DNA from: JAHBNG01 sp039028975
GTDB taxonomy: Bacteria; Chloroflexota; Anaerolineae; Caldilineales; Caldilineaceae
Assembly: GCA_039028975.1 (NCBI GenBank)
Contig: JBCCHB010000040.1
Location: forward strand, 1 to 64,000
Reading direction: 5' to 3'
Length of the DNA: 64,000 nt
In this document: positions 9,174-18,738 of the stretch, piece by piece
Layout of the letters: the number at the start of each line of letters is the position of its first letter
Numbering within the stretch: the first letter of the stretch is position 1
Program-made: the position numbers and the translations under genes
The notes under the pieces: generated by a model
The model's database searches: none
What the model was told of the DNA's origin: nothing
Seen by the model: only the letters and a program-made list of their open reading frames with translations

Positions 9174-10325
9174 AACGAAGCTCCTCCTAATTTGGGATAT
9201 TAAGAATTAATATGATTTATTCAGCCGTCGTATTGAAATCGGCTCTGTTCCTATAGGCTATCTAAGGGATCAGGCCCCGATTTTCAAACGGAGCTGCCTA
9301 TACAGATGCTCAGATGAATCTTGTCCCGATGAGTACAAGAAGCATATACGAGAAGATGAGACTTGCCTCCATAAGATTGGGCTTGTCACTATATAGATGG
9401 GGATCTCCTCTCTTTTTGTGCGATGTCTAGGCCGAATTGCACAAAATTAGGGCAAGATTAACCTGGCGAACTATGCAGAACTTGGGGATATGAATATGCC
9501 AACGGTAATTACTCAGTCAAAACCACAGGTAAAAGCCTGTCAAGAGATGGCTGCGAACGTGCCATCCGCCACAAGTCCTTGACTTCTTCTTAGTGGCTAC
9601 TCTTACCTCAATAAGCCCCAAAAAGCGGGGGAAACCCATTCTTTGGTTCCGTCTTGACTTGGATCTTAGTTTCTGAGCAGATTTTCTAGGACGTTTGGAT
9701 AAGGTACTATTGACAAAAATATTGGTTGGATATACTTCGCTTGGGCATGGTTTGAAATTTATTATGCATGACCAAACTAGGTAAACTGTTTCTGACCAGG
9801 GGAATTTTCAGAACTCAACATTAAGGAGTAAGTGATTTGCATACTCAGCATACACCATGTGATTATAACATAAAAGTCTCTCACTTTTCTAGCGAAGCAT
9901 GTTATAAATCGCATAATAAAGGCTTTTTGTGACTACTTTTGTGGATTGGTCAGGCTAGGAAATCAACGAGACAGAAATGAATCAGGTGTTATCGCCTATT
10001 GGATGAGTGTAGTTAATAAAGACGAAGATGACGAGAGGGGATAAAGATAATTTCATTCTATCTGCGTCTTCTGTCATTACCTGACATATACCAGACAAAA
10101 GGCTCCCAATGGCTCCTCTCTATTCGTACAGATGGTCAGAAAAGTTCTGTTCTCTCTTTTCAAAATATTCTGAGTAGATAGGATACGAGTCGGGAAAAGA
10201 CTTTTCTGGCGAAGTACATCAGCAGAGCACAAATTCGTTTTGAGTGAAGGGGAGTTTCTCATTGATATTGGGAGCTACCGAGTATCCAATCATAGAAAGA
10301 GAAGATAATCGCACTGGAGGCAAAC
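9174..10325. other. 1.15-kb gene-poor intergenic region with repeat remnants
   Basis: I find no convincing coding frame. Seen here: the strong Shine-Dalgarno of the giant gene (9181-9188); a half copy of repeat family A (about 9279-9306); a small hairpin ACAGG-TAAAAG-CCTGT near 9526-9541; a CCCC/GGGG hairpin near 9616-9630; TTGACA (9710-9715) with TATACT (9731-9736) at a short 15-base spacing; a degenerate family B end near 9884-9898; and a full family B element at 10134-10210. The divergent genes on either side must be driven from here. Confidence 0.6.
10134..10210 (-). repeat. Palindromic intergenic repeat, family B, copy 1
   Basis: A roughly 77-bp element with inverted ends GGTCAGAAAAG and CTTTTCTGGC. 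Its reverse complement aligns with the element at 44203-44280, sharing the inner CTTTTCCCGACT and a final GAGAACAGAACTTTTCTG or equivalent. No coding capacity. It resembles a REP/REPIN-type or tiny MITE sequence. Confidence 0.75.
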
Positions 10326-11204
10326 ATGGCAGCCGATCGACGACAGCAGATGAGGAAACGCATTCATGAACTATACGCACGGGAGCATGCTGCATTGGGC
10401 AACGAAGGGACACTTCAGTTATTGGAGAAGGCCGAACAATGGGATCTCTCCAGCACGCTGCCGGCTGGTGGCGTGATCGTTTTTCCTCATGCAGGAGTAG
10501 CTGAATGTGGTCATCAAATCGCAACAGCGGTTCAGGCATGCCTGAACAGTGGCGCGGAGCGGGTGCTAGTGCTGAGTGTACTTCACGCATTTACCGAGGA
10601 GATGGAGGAAGCTCGCATTCGTGTCGCTAATGGTGGTGATGTAACACAAGAGAAATTCTGGGGAATTCAAGGGACAGGAATCGATGGAGAGCGGCAAGAG
10701 TGGCGTCACGATCATGCTTTGATTAGCTGGCGACACTTCTGGGCTGCTGAGACAAAACGACGTGGCATCAATGGGCCAGAAGTGATTGAACGCTATCCGT
10801 ATTTGGCTGGGGGGAAGCCAGAACAGCTTCCAGGGGTGGAGGAGGTTGCCCAACTAGCCCAAGATGCGGTCATCGTCTCGACTGCTGATCCCTTTCATCA
10901 TGGTATTGGCTATGGCACACCGCCAGAGGAGTCATATATGCCAGACCAGGGTGGGCTTGAGTTGGCTCGGGAAAGTATAAATGAAGGCATCAAACTTCTA
11001 GAGGATGGCGATTACTGGGGCTATAATCAACATTGCGTTGATGCGAAAAGCGATGCACGCGATGCGGGCCAACTGTTTCGCTACTTGCGAGGACCGCTCC
11101 GTGGTGAAATAGTTGACTTGACCTATAGTGATGCCACCGAACTATATAACCAGCCCCCGCCAACATGGGTCGCCACGGCTCTCTATGACTGGCGGGTAGC
11201 TTAG
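10326..11204 (+). CDS. MEMO-family-like protein (LigB/class III extradiol dioxygenase fold)
   Basis: A 292-residue soluble protein with no signal peptide. The motif FPHAGVAECG (His55) and VLSVLHAF (His87) match the two histidine motifs of the MEMO family, and HC at 236-237 falls where the third metal ligand, a Cys, is found in human MEMO1. A further HHGIGYG motif lies at 191-197. GGAGG sits just upstream of the ATG. Bacterial MEMO relatives have no settled function; redox-metal binding is expected from the family. The gene stands alone and converges on the BTAD regulator with a four-base gap between stops. The family call comes from motif pattern only, so it is moderate. Confidence 0.6.
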   Translation: MAADRRQQMRKRIHELYAREHAALGNEGTLQLLEKAEQWDLSSTLPAGGVIVFPHAGVAECGHQIATAVQACLNSGAERVLVLSVLHAFTEEMEEARIRVANGGDVTQEKFWGIQGTGIDGERQEWRHDHALISWRHFWAAETKRRGINGPEVIERYPYLAGGKPEQLPGVEEVAQLAQDAVIVSTADPFHHGIGYGTPPEESYMPDQGGLELARESINEGIKLLEDGDYWGYNQHCVDAKSDARDAGQLFRYLRGPLRGEIVDLTYSDATELYNQPPPTWVATALYDWRVA

Positions 11205-11208
11205 CTCA

Positions 11209-14200
11209 CTACGAAAGAATAACCGACGCTTTTTCATTCTCGGGAATACGACCTGGGGATTGAACGTTTTCTAAGATCTTTGTAACCAATGCGGCTACCG
11301 ACTCATCTGTGGCCTCTTTAACAGGCGGCGTTGCGGAAAGGAGCATCTTTGCTTGGTTTGCCACGTCAGGTGGAGCCGCTGGCATGGAGCTAGAAATCTG
11401 GCTAAGCTTCTCTGTTAGAGTAAGTGCCTTATCTCGGATACCCTGTGTAATCGCTGGATGAGTTTGAACAATCTCAAGTATGTCGAGTGCCTCTTGATAG
11501 TAGGCAGATTCCATATGGTGGAGGGCAATGCTGAAGAGCACTTCACCTATGGCTGGAAGAGAACCAATCGATTGGGCTTTTACAAGAGCCGTTTCTAAGT
11601 GAATCCAACTGCGAGAAAAGTCTGTTTCTTGGATGGCCAATTCGCCAAGCTGGGTGTGGGACTTGATCACACCCAGTTCATTCCCAATTTGCGCATAGAT
11701 ATGAAGCCCCCGCTGATGGAAACGCTTCGCGTCCTCATAGGCTCCGCGAGCAGCCACTGTATTGCCTAAATTTGTCAAGCAGTTACCCATACCACGTCGA
11801 TCATCAATTGCCTCCGCAATGGCCAAACTCTCGCGGAACAGTTGCTCAGCCTCTTGGTGGTTCCCTTGAAGCCCCGCAATCACGCCCAAGTAGGATAACG
11901 AGAAGCGCACACCCCATCTATCTCCAATCGCTCGTTTAATGTCTAAACTTTCCCGGCAGAGTCGCTGAGCTTCATCATAATTCCCCTGAAGGTAATAAAC
12001 GTTCCCAAGAATATTAAGTGCTACCGTATGCCCAAACAGCTCATTAATGTCCTGGCAGAGTTGCAAGCTTCTTTGCAAGCGCTCTTCGGCCAAGTCGTAC
12101 TCGCCTGCGTCTCGATAAACAGCTCCCAAATAGTTAAGAACGAATATCAGCTCTGACTGATCTGCTGTGTCGTGGAGATTGCTCAGTGCTTGTTCAAGTT
12201 GTGTTCGTCCCAAATCGGACCGACCAAGCTGAAATTGAAACCAGCCCTGCCGAGCAAGCAATTGTCCAAGTAAATGACGCCATTCTACCTGATTACTGCT
12301 AGAATATGCCTGAGTAGAAGGACTTTGACCGGAATGGTCAGTATGCTCTGATTCTATATGTTCTGAAATCTGCTCAATGGCGTTGCCAAAATTTTCAACA
12401 CCCTCTTGGAACCAACTGCGCATCTCATAGACTCGAAAAAGCGTATCGAGCAGCTTTCCAATCTGCTCAAGTTCTTTATGTTGAACAGCCCAACGCCATG
12501 CCGCCCGTGCTTCTTCTATGACATCCACAACTTCGGTCAATACCTTTTCTTGTGACTCTTTCTGTACGCTGCCTTTTAGCTCTTGGTTACGCTCTTGAAG
12601 ATAGTTGGCAAAGTAAATTCCGTGACGCTGGCGTAATTCTGCCAACTCGTTACTATTCTGAGATAGATGCTCTGCCGCATACTGCTTAAGTTGACCGTGG
12701 AGCATAAATTGCCCTGAGTCCCTGCTGTGAACCAACGATTTATCAACTAAGGCGATCAGATCTAATGCCGATGCATCCGCCACGGCTTGGGCACTCTGGC
12801 GGCTAAAGGGGCCTGCAAAGATAGCAAGGCGGCGAAAGACCGCTTGTTCTTCAGAAAGCAAGAGGCTCCAAGCATGATTAAACACTGCTCGTAGGCTGCG
12901 ATGTCTTTGGGGCAAATTGCGGAGTGAAGTTGTAAGAAAATCCAAATTTTGCTCTATTTCATCGGCAATTTCACGACAGCTTAGCATTTTGACCCACACC
13001 GCTGAGAGTTCAATACCCAATGGTGCCCCGTCAACCATTTCACAAATGCGAACAACCGCTGACAATTCTTCCTCAGATAAAGCAAAATCGCCGCGAACTA
13101 GCTTGGCTCGCTGAACGAATAACTCTAGCGCACTATATCCTAGGAAAGGTGGTTTGCTTTTGGGGTCGAGTAGTTGGGCTACCTTGTGCTCTGGCCAGTG
13201 AGCAATTTGGTTAAATGATGGACAGGTTAGCCCATCTACCGATAGTACCCATTCCTCATGTAGGTTGAGCCGTTCCTGAGATGTTATCAACATCCGCAAT
13301 GCGGGTGCGCCTTGGAGGATATGGGAGAGAATGTCAGCCCCAGTTACTAGATGTTCAAAATTGTCCAGAACAAAAAGCATCTGTCTGTCATTCAGATACT
13401 GAATGAGCTGAACTTGTGGATCTACATCACCGTAAAAAGAAAAATTCAGTACTTCAGCAATGGCCAAAACGATCTGATCCAACCTACTAACGGTGGTAAA
13501 GGATACAAAATAGGTACCATGGGGGAATTCTTCTACCAGTATAGGAGCTACCTCTAAGGCGAGCCTAGTCTTGCCAATCCCACCAGGGCCAACTAGTGTA
13601 AGCACTTGGCAGGAAGTTTCTTCTACTAGCAATCGCTGGATCTCTATAAGTGTTTCGGCACGGCCAAAGAAGAGGGTTGTGGGTGTGGGCAAATTAGTCG
13701 GTGGGGGCATCAGTTGAACTGGATCACTGGCTAGGTCTACTGGCTGGGTTCCTGCTTCTTTCGACGAACTGATTTCTTGTCCATCCGATATCTCCTCCGA
13801 AATTGGGACAATAGTTCCTTGTCTAATCCGCTCGACGAGAGCCAAGGTTGATGCCTCAGGATGAACATTAAATTCTGCCTGCAGCAATTCGCGACATTTT
13901 TCAAACTGGTTCAACGCGGCTACCCGTTGACCCTGTAGAGCATAAAGGTGAATCAGGTGACGATGGGCCGATTCTCGCCAAGGATCTAGCCTTAGGATCT
14001 GAATTGCATCTTCAATACCCTCATCTATAAGATGATTTTCAATAGCATAGACTGTCATTGCCGTTAGGGCGTCAATAACAATTTGGTTGTAACGCTCTCG
14101 TTCTAGCAAGATCCATTCTTCAAAGAGTGGTGCATCGGGAATGCTTAATCCATCCAGAAACTCATTATCTGCTTGAGCTAGAACGCTCCGTAAAGGGATA

Positions 14201-14583
14201 CGAATGTCGGAAGGATCGACCTCAGCCTCTCGTCTCTGCCACAGTTGCCAAAGACGTTCTATCTCGCGGCTATCTACCCAAATATCCATTGTGGGATCGA
14301 GGCCAATTCTTTGGCGTGTTGCAAGTAAATAATCACCCACCTCTTTGCGGAGGCTGGTGATGGCTGCCCGCAGATTGGCCCGCGCCGAAGTTTCCAGCAT
14401 ATCAGACCAAAGAAGACCTGCCAATGTACTACGCAACTTTTCTTCACCCGTGGATGCCAAATAAGCCAAGATACCTTTGGATTTGGTCATTCGTATGGTG
14501 AGATCCTGACCTTCCTGAATTTGAAATCGAGGGGTACCAAAGAGACGAACAGTAAGTCTGCCCGCTGAACTCGCTTCTGTCAT
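11209..14583 (-). CDS. BTAD-domain transcriptional regulator with NB-ARC/STAND ATPase and TPR repeats
   Basis: 1124 residues. The N terminus (about 8-90, LTVRLFGTPRF...) matches the winged-helix OmpR-like domain of SARP/AfsR-type regulators, followed by the all-helical BTAD domain (about 95-240). A STAND ATPase comes next, with Walker A VGPGGIGKTRLALEV near residue 331 and Walker B LFVLDNFEHL. The C-terminal half is TPR-like (LGxVYxxxGxYDxAExxxxxSL pattern, roughly 780-1050). The family consists of inducer-gated transcriptional activators; the ligand is unknown. It begins 19 bases after the stop of the upstream cyclase/ATPase gene, so the two probably form one operon and one signalling pair. 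Upstream of the ATG only a weak AAAAGCA-type ribosome site is visible. Confidence 0.88.
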   Translation of the reverse strand: MTEASSAGRLTVRLFGTPRFQIQEGQDLTIRMTKSKGILAYLASTGEEKLRSTLAGLLWSDMLETSARANLRAAITSLRKEVGDYLLATRQRIGLDPTMDIWVDSREIERLWQLWQRREAEVDPSDIRIPLRSVLAQADNEFLDGLSIPDAPLFEEWILLERERYNQIVIDALTAMTVYAIENHLIDEGIEDAIQILRLDPWRESAHRHLIHLYALQGQRVAALNQFEKCRELLQAEFNVHPEASTLALVERIRQGTIVPISEEISDGQEISSSKEAGTQPVDLASDPVQLMPPPTNLPTPTTLFFGRAETLIEIQRLLVEETSCQVLTLVGPGGIGKTRLALEVAPILVEEFPHGTYFVSFTTVSRLDQIVLAIAEVLNFSFYGDVDPQVQLIQYLNDRQMLFVLDNFEHLVTGADILSHILQGAPALRMLITSQERLNLHEEWVLSVDGLTCPSFNQIAHWPEHKVAQLLDPKSKPPFLGYSALELFVQRAKLVRGDFALSEEELSAVVRICEMVDGAPLGIELSAVWVKMLSCREIADEIEQNLDFLTTSLRNLPQRHRSLRAVFNHAWSLLLSEEQAVFRRLAIFAGPFSRQSAQAVADASALDLIALVDKSLVHSRDSGQFMLHGQLKQYAAEHLSQNSNELAELRQRHGIYFANYLQERNQELKGSVQKESQEKVLTEVVDVIEEARAAWRWAVQHKELEQIGKLLDTLFRVYEMRSWFQEGVENFGNAIEQISEHIESEHTDHSGQSPSTQAYSSSNQVEWRHLLGQLLARQGWFQFQLGRSDLGRTQLEQALSNLHDTADQSELIFVLNYLGAVYRDAGEYDLAEERLQRSLQLCQDINELFGHTVALNILGNVYYLQGNYDEAQRLCRESLDIKRAIGDRWGVRFSLSYLGVIAGLQGNHQEAEQLFRESLAIAEAIDDRRGMGNCLTNLGNTVAARGAYEDAKRFHQRGLHIYAQIGNELGVIKSHTQLGELAIQETDFSRSWIHLETALVKAQSIGSLPAIGEVLFSIALHHMESAYYQEALDILEIVQTHPAITQGIRDKALTLTEKLSQISSSMPAAPPDVANQAKMLLSATPPVKEATDESVAALVTKILENVQSPGRIPENEKASVILS

Positions 14584-14602
14584 AAGATTGCTTTTTGCTG
14601 TT

Positions 14603-17600
14603 TTAATGGATTGATAAAATTGTTGCCGTCTGTAAATTACCAGAACTCAATTGAATAACCAGCTCATCTAATGATACATTTTGGGTTTGATCTTCAATTT
14701 GCTGGCGTATTCCCGCTGATACATCAACGGCTAATTCAGACTCGATAGGCTCAAACATCTCTTGTAGATATGCGTGAGTAGCTGGATGCATACGCACAAT
14801 TGCGCACAGAAAGAGCGCTTTTTCTGGCTCGGCTATGGCCTGATAAAAGTTGGCGCTGGGTAGTAGAGCCTCTAGCATAAGACGAGGAGATCGAAGTTGG
14901 TAGGAAAGCTGCAGGGCTGCTTGGATGTTCAGGGCTGCTTCATTAACATCGTCAAGCATGATTGCAATATTGGCCAGGTTAATCTTGTTATAAATGGCCC
15001 CCTCTACTGAGCCGATCTCCCAATTGATGGTATAGGAAGCTAAATTGCACTCGCGCGATGCGGCGTAATCCCCTATGTTATAATACACGATGCCTAAGTT
15101 CCCTAATATAGCTGCCTGTGACATGGTGTTGCCACATTGTCGAAAGGTCTCTAGGCTACTCTCGTAATATGCCCTGGCTGTTCCCCAATCTTTACGTACC
15201 AAAGCGACATTGGCTAAGTTTGTATTGGCTATGGCCGCATTGTATTGATCATTCAATTCTTCAAAGATGCGTCGGCTTTGTTTGTATAACTCTTCGGCTA
15301 GCTTAAAGGCCCCTTCATTCCAAGCCACAATCCCAAGCCCAATGAGTGTTCGCGCTTTGCCCGACGGATCCTGACCTAGTTCATAGGCTTCAAGTGCTTG
15401 CTGGTAGTATGCCGAAGCCCGATCATAGTCGCCAAGCCCTTCCCAAACGTTGCCCAATTCTCGGTAAGCAAGACCCAATTCTGCATGTGCATAGACTGTT
15501 TGGAGAACAGATATACCCTGAAGCAATAAGCTCTCTGCTTTCTCAAATTCACCTTTCAGTACTTGAATGCTTCCCATACTAATCGATATTTTGCCAACCT
15601 CTATTGTCAAATCAAGATCTGCACCGAGCTTGGCGGCTTCTTCTAAAGCTGCCAATGCCTCTTCATAGCGGTCGGTAAAGCGGAGTACCTCTGCTTGTTT
15701 TTGGAGAACGTTCAGGCGCTCAAGACCTTGCTTTTCTGGTTTAAGATATTTGAGCATTCGCTCGTAATGTTCTAATGCTTCTCGGTTTTTATAATTCTCT
15801 TTGGCAATTTGACCGGCTTTATAAGAGTAATCTAACGCCTTTCTGAATTTGCCGGCCATTTCGTAATGATAAGCAATTTCCCCATAATGGGTCGTAAGAT
15901 TCTCACTATAAAGCGTTTCGATGGCAGTGGCCGCAGTAGCATGAAGGTGTCGTAATCGCGCTCGTAATTGCATGCCATAGGCTGCTTCTCTAAGTAAGGT
16001 GTGCCGGAAGAGATAACGTAGTTCATTCATCGAGTACCAAATGGACTCGTCGGTGGCTTGGCGAACCTTGGTCTGAATGTCGTGGTCATCACCCAAAATT
16101 CGGCTCAATATGGGGACATCGAACTCCCGCCCTAGTACAGCCGCAGTCTGAACAACTTGACGGATCTCCTCGGTTAGCCGGTCAAGTCGTGCAACCAAAA
16201 CGGCCTGGGCATCATCAGGAAGCAGTAGATCAGATTTTTGTTGAAAGAGTAGATCATTGTCCTGTAAATAGAGCAGAAGCTGCTCGATAAAAAGGGGATT
16301 GCCTTCGGTTCGTTCGACTAGTTGTTCAGCCTGTTCAGGTAAAAGGGTCACTCCCAATCGATCCATGGCCAGCGCTTGAGTGGCCTCTTTATGCAGAGGC
16401 TGAAGTGGCACTACCTGAAGCGGAACAGCCTCGATCTCGATCCCCCTCCGGCTAGAAATGAGTACCGCGATAGGAAATGTTTCAATATTGCGGAACAGCC
16501 GCTGCAGAAAACCGAGTGAATCGTCATCGAGCCACTGGGCATCCTCTATGAGTAAAACAAGCGGTGCCAGCAACGCTCGTACCAACAAAAAGTTTTTTAG
16601 CGTAGTAAGCGTATTCTCAAACCGTAGTTGTGGTTCAAGTTGCTCATAGAAGGATCCCTCCCAATGGAGGTCGAGGATAGCCCCTAAGGCAGAACGCGTT
16701 CTATCAATTTCGCTGGCAAGCTCATGACCTGGTGAATCCACCATAGAGAATTGTTCCAGCAATGCATCGAGCTTTGCATTAAAATTCGCCTTGTTCTTGG
16801 CCTGTGTCGCACTGCGAGTCTGCCCAAAGTACGAACGAAGGTGGTAACGAAATGGGTTGAGGGAGTGGCGTAGAATTTCATCGCTTTGCGAATGGACCAG
16901 TTCCACATTCGGCTCTCTTTGCTGGATGGATTGGATTAACTCATAGAGTAATCGACTCTTGCCGATACCTGCTTCTCCTGTAACCCCAATAATGCCAGCA
17001 AACTTCCCTGCAAAGATAGGTTGGACCGCCTCCTTTAAAGTATGTAGCTCTAACTCTCTACCACATATTTCCCCATTGAAGAATCGTCCTGCAGGTGTAG
17101 AGCGAAGACCTTGGAGCATGAAAACAGATTGGGAATGAAGAAATCCCTTAAAGCGCAAATCCCCAATAGGTGAAATATCGAACGTATGTGAGATGCGTTG
17201 TGCCGTATCTTGATCGAGCCAGATCTCTCCCCATGGCGCTGTAAACATCTGACGTGCAGCCAAGTTTACATGAGAGCCATAACAAGTATATTCGGCACGT
17301 TGGGTAGCCCCGATAAAACCTGCATAGCCGATTTGATAGGTAATTCCTGCCCGAATCGGGATAGTTATATTTCGCTTAATTGCAAGGCAAAACTCTAGTG
17401 CCCGCTCTAAATTGTTTTCATGGCTGACTGGCGCACCCCAAAAGATGAGCAGACGATTGTTGTCGTTACTTCGATCTACCCGGCACAGAAACCCATCATA
17501 TTGGTGAAGGAGTTTCAGAATCAGCGGTATTGGATCTTCTTTTGTCCCAGGAACTGGCAGGGATTGAATGCCAAGAAATAGGCTCACCACGGGCCGAAAT

Positions 17601-18520
17601 TCGCCCTGTAATTGGGATTCAAGAAGCTGAGATGGATAAAAATCAGCCAACCTGGCCAAGGTCTCTGGATCCATGTTAGCTGGGGCTCTGGTGTTTGACC
17701 GTTGATCGTTAGTGGGTTCCTTTTTGGATTCTTTGCTGAGTCCCATGCTTGGCTTTGCCGTATCCATTACGGGTACAAATTCGGCAAAGGACAAGAGATT
17801 CAGCGCCTTCAACAGTCCGCTACCACCTTCGAGTGGTGTCCAGTTTACGTAGGGAGGGAGCAGATTACAGAGATCCTGATTCAAGACGATCTGTTCTGGT
17901 TTGGCCAAGCTGTCACTAGCAATTGCCTGATCAATTGCATCGCCTAAAAAGGCGTAAGCACATGGTTGTTTTAGCCGTTCACTCTCTTGGCTTCGCCAGA
18001 TTAACCATTCGACCATGCCCCACGCTAGGCTAATTTTGATGGCAAAATGGAAAAGACCAAACTCGGTCTGGATCTCTTTGCTTTCCATCATATGCTCCTT
18101 TACTTCCCATGCAGCAAGAAGAGCATAATGAATGGCGTTGTTTCTGTTCTCTTTCCAACTCTCGTCCCAGCTCTCGTCCCAGCTCTCACCCCGGCTTCCG
18201 TGTTCTACCTGTTTTTGTCTGGGTATCCTCGATGGGTTCAAATTAAACTCATCGGCAATCGGGAAGAGCGCAATGAGCGCATCCCCCGCAAAGCTGGCCA
18301 CAAATCCGTTACGCGCGTAAATTGCTTCCACAAGGGGAGTAAAAATGGCTTGTAGTGTATCGGCCAAAACTTCAGCACCGATCCGCCCATTGGCCATAAG
18401 CGACTCGGTCAGCGCTGTAAAACCAGAAATATCGATGAAGAGGGTAACCGCCTCCATCGCTCCTTTTGTTTGGCCTACGCTGTGTTTCTCTAGAATAAAG
18501 TGCGGAACTAGCTGGATCAT
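14603..18520 (-). CDS. Class III adenylate/guanylate cyclase-domain AAA ATPase with TPR repeats
   Basis: 1305 residues. Cyclase domain 1 (about 25-200) has both metal-binding aspartates: Asp30 in FIDISGFT and Asp80 in SFAGDALIALF. Domain 2 (about 310-470) keeps the C-terminal motif GYAGFIGATQRAEYTCYG and VNLAARQM, but its first metal Asp is lost (VVSLFLGIQ), so it is probably regulatory. An ATPase module follows, with Walker A TGEAGIGKSRLLYEL near residue 510 and LLIEDAQWLDDD as Walker B. TPR-type repeats fill about 850-1270. This is the common cyclase-AAA-TPR fusion; whether it makes cAMP is not shown. No Shine-Dalgarno is seen; a TATAAT-like box (18529-18534) lies very close to the ATG, suggesting a short or absent leader. 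Confidence 0.87.
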   Translation of the reverse strand: MIQLVPHFILEKHSVGQTKGAMEAVTLFIDISGFTALTESLMANGRIGAEVLADTLQAIFTPLVEAIYARNGFVASFAGDALIALFPIADEFNLNPSRIPRQKQVEHGSRGESWDESWDESWKENRNNAIHYALLAAWEVKEHMMESKEIQTEFGLFHFAIKISLAWGMVEWLIWRSQESERLKQPCAYAFLGDAIDQAIASDSLAKPEQIVLNQDLCNLLPPYVNWTPLEGGSGLLKALNLLSFAEFVPVMDTAKPSMGLSKESKKEPTNDQRSNTRAPANMDPETLARLADFYPSQLLESQLQGEFRPVVSLFLGIQSLPVPGTKEDPIPLILKLLHQYDGFLCRVDRSNDNNRLLIFWGAPVSHENNLERALEFCLAIKRNITIPIRAGITYQIGYAGFIGATQRAEYTCYGSHVNLAARQMFTAPWGEIWLDQDTAQRISHTFDISPIGDLRFKGFLHSQSVFMLQGLRSTPAGRFFNGEICGRELELHTLKEAVQPIFAGKFAGIIGVTGEAGIGKSRLLYELIQSIQQREPNVELVHSQSDEILRHSLNPFRYHLRSYFGQTRSATQAKNKANFNAKLDALLEQFSMVDSPGHELASEIDRTRSALGAILDLHWEGSFYEQLEPQLRFENTLTTLKNFLLVRALLAPLVLLIEDAQWLDDDSLGFLQRLFRNIETFPIAVLISSRRGIEIEAVPLQVVPLQPLHKEATQALAMDRLGVTLLPEQAEQLVERTEGNPLFIEQLLLYLQDNDLLFQQKSDLLLPDDAQAVLVARLDRLTEEIRQVVQTAAVLGREFDVPILSRILGDDHDIQTKVRQATDESIWYSMNELRYLFRHTLLREAAYGMQLRARLRHLHATAATAIETLYSENLTTHYGEIAYHYEMAGKFRKALDYSYKAGQIAKENYKNREALEHYERMLKYLKPEKQGLERLNVLQKQAEVLRFTDRYEEALAALEEAAKLGADLDLTIEVGKISISMGSIQVLKGEFEKAESLLLQGISVLQTVYAHAELGLAYRELGNVWEGLGDYDRASAYYQQALEAYELGQDPSGKARTLIGLGIVAWNEGAFKLAEELYKQSRRIFEELNDQYNAAIANTNLANVALVRKDWGTARAYYESSLETFRQCGNTMSQAAILGNLGIVYYNIGDYAASRECNLASYTINWEIGSVEGAIYNKINLANIAIMLDDVNEAALNIQAALQLSYQLRSPRLMLEALLPSANFYQAIAEPEKALFLCAIVRMHPATHAYLQEMFEPIESELAVDVSAGIRQQIEDQTQNVSLDELVIQLSSGNLQTATILSIH
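18157..18192 (-). repeat. 12-bp in-frame microrepeat in the cyclase gene
   Basis: The 12-base unit CTCTCGTCCCAG is present twice in full and flanked by partial copies. It encodes the repeated ESWDESWDESW tract between the two halves of cyclase domain 1. It is in frame, so length changes would add or remove four residues. Confidence 0.7.
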
Positions 18521-18697
18521 AGAAAGGAATTATACGCTAAGCATTGCTGAACCCCACATATTTGAATCTAACCCGATTTCAACCGTGTAAGGTGCCATTC
18601 AGGTTTTGGTACAAGCTCGATTTGTTCTGATCTACCCGTGAGTGAAGTATAATTATGGTGCAAAGATTACTCAATATGCCTACAACTGCTCATAGCC

Positions 18698-18726
18698 TTG
18701 TGGTCTAATGATGGTATGTCTATAAT
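18698..18726 (+). promoter_or_regulatory. Sigma-70-type promoter for the phosphatase-superfamily gene
   Basis: TTGTGG (18698-18703) and TATAAT (18721-18726) are separated by 17 bases. Transcription would begin near 18733, only a few bases before the ATG at 18739 and about 27 before the in-frame ATG at 18760. Confidence 0.55.
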
Positions 18727-18738
18727 TTATCTGTTCCT

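Noticed and set aside
10077..10262. 61-residue minus-strand frame
   Set aside because: Lies across the family B palindrome, has no ribosome site and no recognisable protein features.
10219..10590. 123-residue minus-strand frame over the start of the MEMO-like gene
   Set aside because: Antisense to a gene with a good ribosome site and recognisable motifs; composition is shadow-like (Pro/His/Arg/Ser).
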